Shown in pieces: positions 62,938 to 64,000 of a stretch of DNA of 64,000 nucleotides. Under the pieces are notes generated by a model. The model was not told the origin of the DNA. It ran no database searches and was given only the letters and a program-made list of their open reading frames with translations. A program made the translations under genes and the position numbers. Numbering within the stretch: position 1 is the first letter of the stretch; every line of letters starts with the position of its first letter. The stretch is from CAVQAH01 sp963784195 (lineage in GTDB: Bacteria; Acidobacteriota; Vicinamibacteria; Vicinamibacterales; 2-12-FULL-66-21). Where the stretch lies: the NCBI GenBank assembly GCA_963784195.1, contig CAWARA010000020.1, positions 868,001-932,000 of the forward strand. The letters run 5' to 3'.

Positions 62938-63973
62938 TGCACCAGCCCTTGATCTCGACGCGGAAGACCTTGCCGACGACACGACGCAGAAGGCCTTTGA
63001 GGCTGGCGTTCTGCAATGCGGGCAACGTTCGGATCGCTTGTTCCTTGTAGGCTTCGAGAAGCGCACGAGCGCGGTCCTCGACGCCGAGCTCAGCGAGCAA
63101 CGCCCGGAAGGCGGCGCGATCCGATGCGTTGGTTCGTCCGCCACGCCAGAGCATCATCACCCGCTCGCGGCCTGACGCTTTCGCCTTGTCGCACGCCAGC
63201 GCCAGCAGGAGAGACGGCGCCGCGAACCCGGCGTCTTCGGCCGCATCAGCCGCAAGATCCTCGAGGTCGTCGCGAATCTGGTACGCAATGCCGAGGGCTT
63301 CGCTGTAGTCGCGCAAGACTTGATGGGTTTCGGCGCCGGCACCAGCCAGCGCAGCGCCGATAGTCAGGGCGACTTCGAACGCGGGTGACGTCTTCCGCTG
63401 GAAGATCTCGATCGCCTGATCGGCGGTGATCGGCGAGGGCTTCTGCATCCATGCCAGCTCCGCACCCTGCCCGATGCACAGCTCGCGATGGCCTGCGGCG
63501 GCAATGCGAACGAGCTCGGCGCAGACCGGGCCTGGCGCGCCACAGCCAGCAAGCAGACGATAGCCATCCCCGACCAGCAGGTCGCCGGCATTCAGCGCCA
63601 CCGGTATGCCATGCTCGACGTGCAGCGTGTCGCGTCCATAACGGCGCTCGTCCGCATCTTCGATGTCATCGTGCACGAGCGAGGCTTTGTGGAAGCACTC
63701 GACCGCCACTGCGGCCCGCCGCAACGATTCCGGCAGGGGCTGCGAGGGATCCGTTTGCAGCGCCTTGTATGCGCAGGCGGTCAGGAATGGCCGCCAGCGC
63801 TTCCCCTCCGCAGCAAGCCAGCCGCGCGCAACGCGATCGGCCTCCCCTTGCGAAGGACCGAGCACGTCTTCGAGCGCGGCCGGCGTGAACCAGCCCTCAA
63901 CTTCGCGTCGAAGCGCGTCGAGATCCATTCGGCGGGTGCGATCGTCGCTCGTGAGGTGCACCACGTTCCACAC
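62879..63973 (-). CDS. Polyprenyl synthetase (isoprenoid diphosphate synthase)
   Basis: A trans-isoprenyl diphosphate synthase. The first Asp-rich motif is DDIEDADERRYGRD and the second is IRDDLEDLAADAAED, binding Mg2+ and the allylic diphosphate; GKRWRPFLTACAY carries the IPP-binding basic residues and KTSPAFEVALTIGA is a further family block. The usual start would be ATG 63928 (MDLDALRREVEGWFTP). The frame stays open to the window edge with no stop (KDTGVDIDWVWNVVHLTSDD), so the 5' end may be incomplete or fused to another domain. Chain length (GGPP or longer) cannot be decided. It is first in view of a three-gene terpenoid operon. Confidence 0.88.
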   Translation of the reverse strand: MWNVVHLTSDDRTRRMDLDALRREVEGWFTPAALEDVLGPSQGEADRVARGWLAAEGKRWRPFLTACAYKALQTDPSQPLPESLRRAAVAVECFHKASLVHDDIEDADERRYGRDTLHVEHGIPVALNAGDLLVGDGYRLLAGCGAPGPVCAELVRIAAAGHRELCIGQGAELAWMQKPSPITADQAIEIFQRKTSPAFEVALTIGAALAGAGAETHQVLRDYSEALGIAYQIRDDLEDLAADAAEDAGFAAPSLLLALACDKAKASGRERVMMLWRGGRTNASDRAAFRALLAELGVEDRARALLEAYKEQAIRTLPALQNASLKGLLRRVVGKVFRVEIKGWCSEFETRDAASRQVGAHRAG

Positions 63974-64000
63974 CCAGTCGATGTCGACGCCCGTGTCTTT

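Overview
The window is high-GC bacterial DNA that most probably comes from an Acidobacteriota genome (a Vicinamibacteria-like lineage is my guess). The strongest marker is five ADOP proteins (acidobacterial duplicated orphan permease, a MacB/FtsX-type family), three of them directly behind a PadR repressor gene. PQQ-propeller proteins, several amidohydrolases, a TolB-amidohydrolase fusion and HTH_25 membrane proteins fit the same background. I found no rRNA, tRNA, CRISPR array, phage or insertion sequence.

Layout. 1-15.7 kb: two PQQ-type beta-propeller proteins, four ADOP permeases, two PadR regulators and a NUDIX/CoA-pyrophosphatase-like hydrolase. 15.8-22.1 kb: phytase-like esterase lipoprotein, ferritin, M28 peptidase, bacilliredoxin and arginine decarboxylase (speA). 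22.7-25.4 kb: a LytS-type histidine kinase, its LytTR response regulator and a stand-alone receiver with Glu at the phosphoacceptor position. 25.4-34.4 kb: LolA-like protein, GlsB/YeaQ-like membrane protein, amidohydrolase, HTH_25 membrane protein, class A beta-lactamase-fold serine hydrolase, TolB-amidohydrolase fusion and Ogt-type methyltransferase. 34.6-39.1 kb: PadR, the fifth ADOP and another amidohydrolase. 39.2-47.8 kb: a pbpC and alpha-2-macroglobulin pair. 47.9-57.8 kb: a second HTH_25/RDD-like protein, a Cys-cluster protein, peptidase T, a BlaI/BlaR1-like pair whose sensor also carries STN, TPR and TonB_C domains, exonuclease III, a small Cys-rich ORF, a TIMP-like/CarboxypepD_reg protein and DUF72. 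57.8-64 kb: hrpB, then a terpenoid operon read leftwards from the window edge (polyprenyl synthetase, prenyltransferase-like repeat protein, class II cyclase).

Two features cut across the window. First, about a dozen genes are broken by single-base frameshifts (I count a little over 20 sites) although the protein is conserved on both sides of each break. Many lie in homopolymers or beside GTAC, so I read them mainly as sequencing errors, perhaps modification-linked, and not as true pseudogenes. I list the parts of each broken gene separately and say which belong together. Second, the gaps between genes are full of short-word repeats (7-, about 8- and 13-bp units), often in facing pairs that could fold into long hairpins. 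Two of them enclose a structured inverted element with a variable inner hairpin. This repeat landscape, the terpenoid operon and the multi-domain BlaR1-like sensor are the most unusual content.
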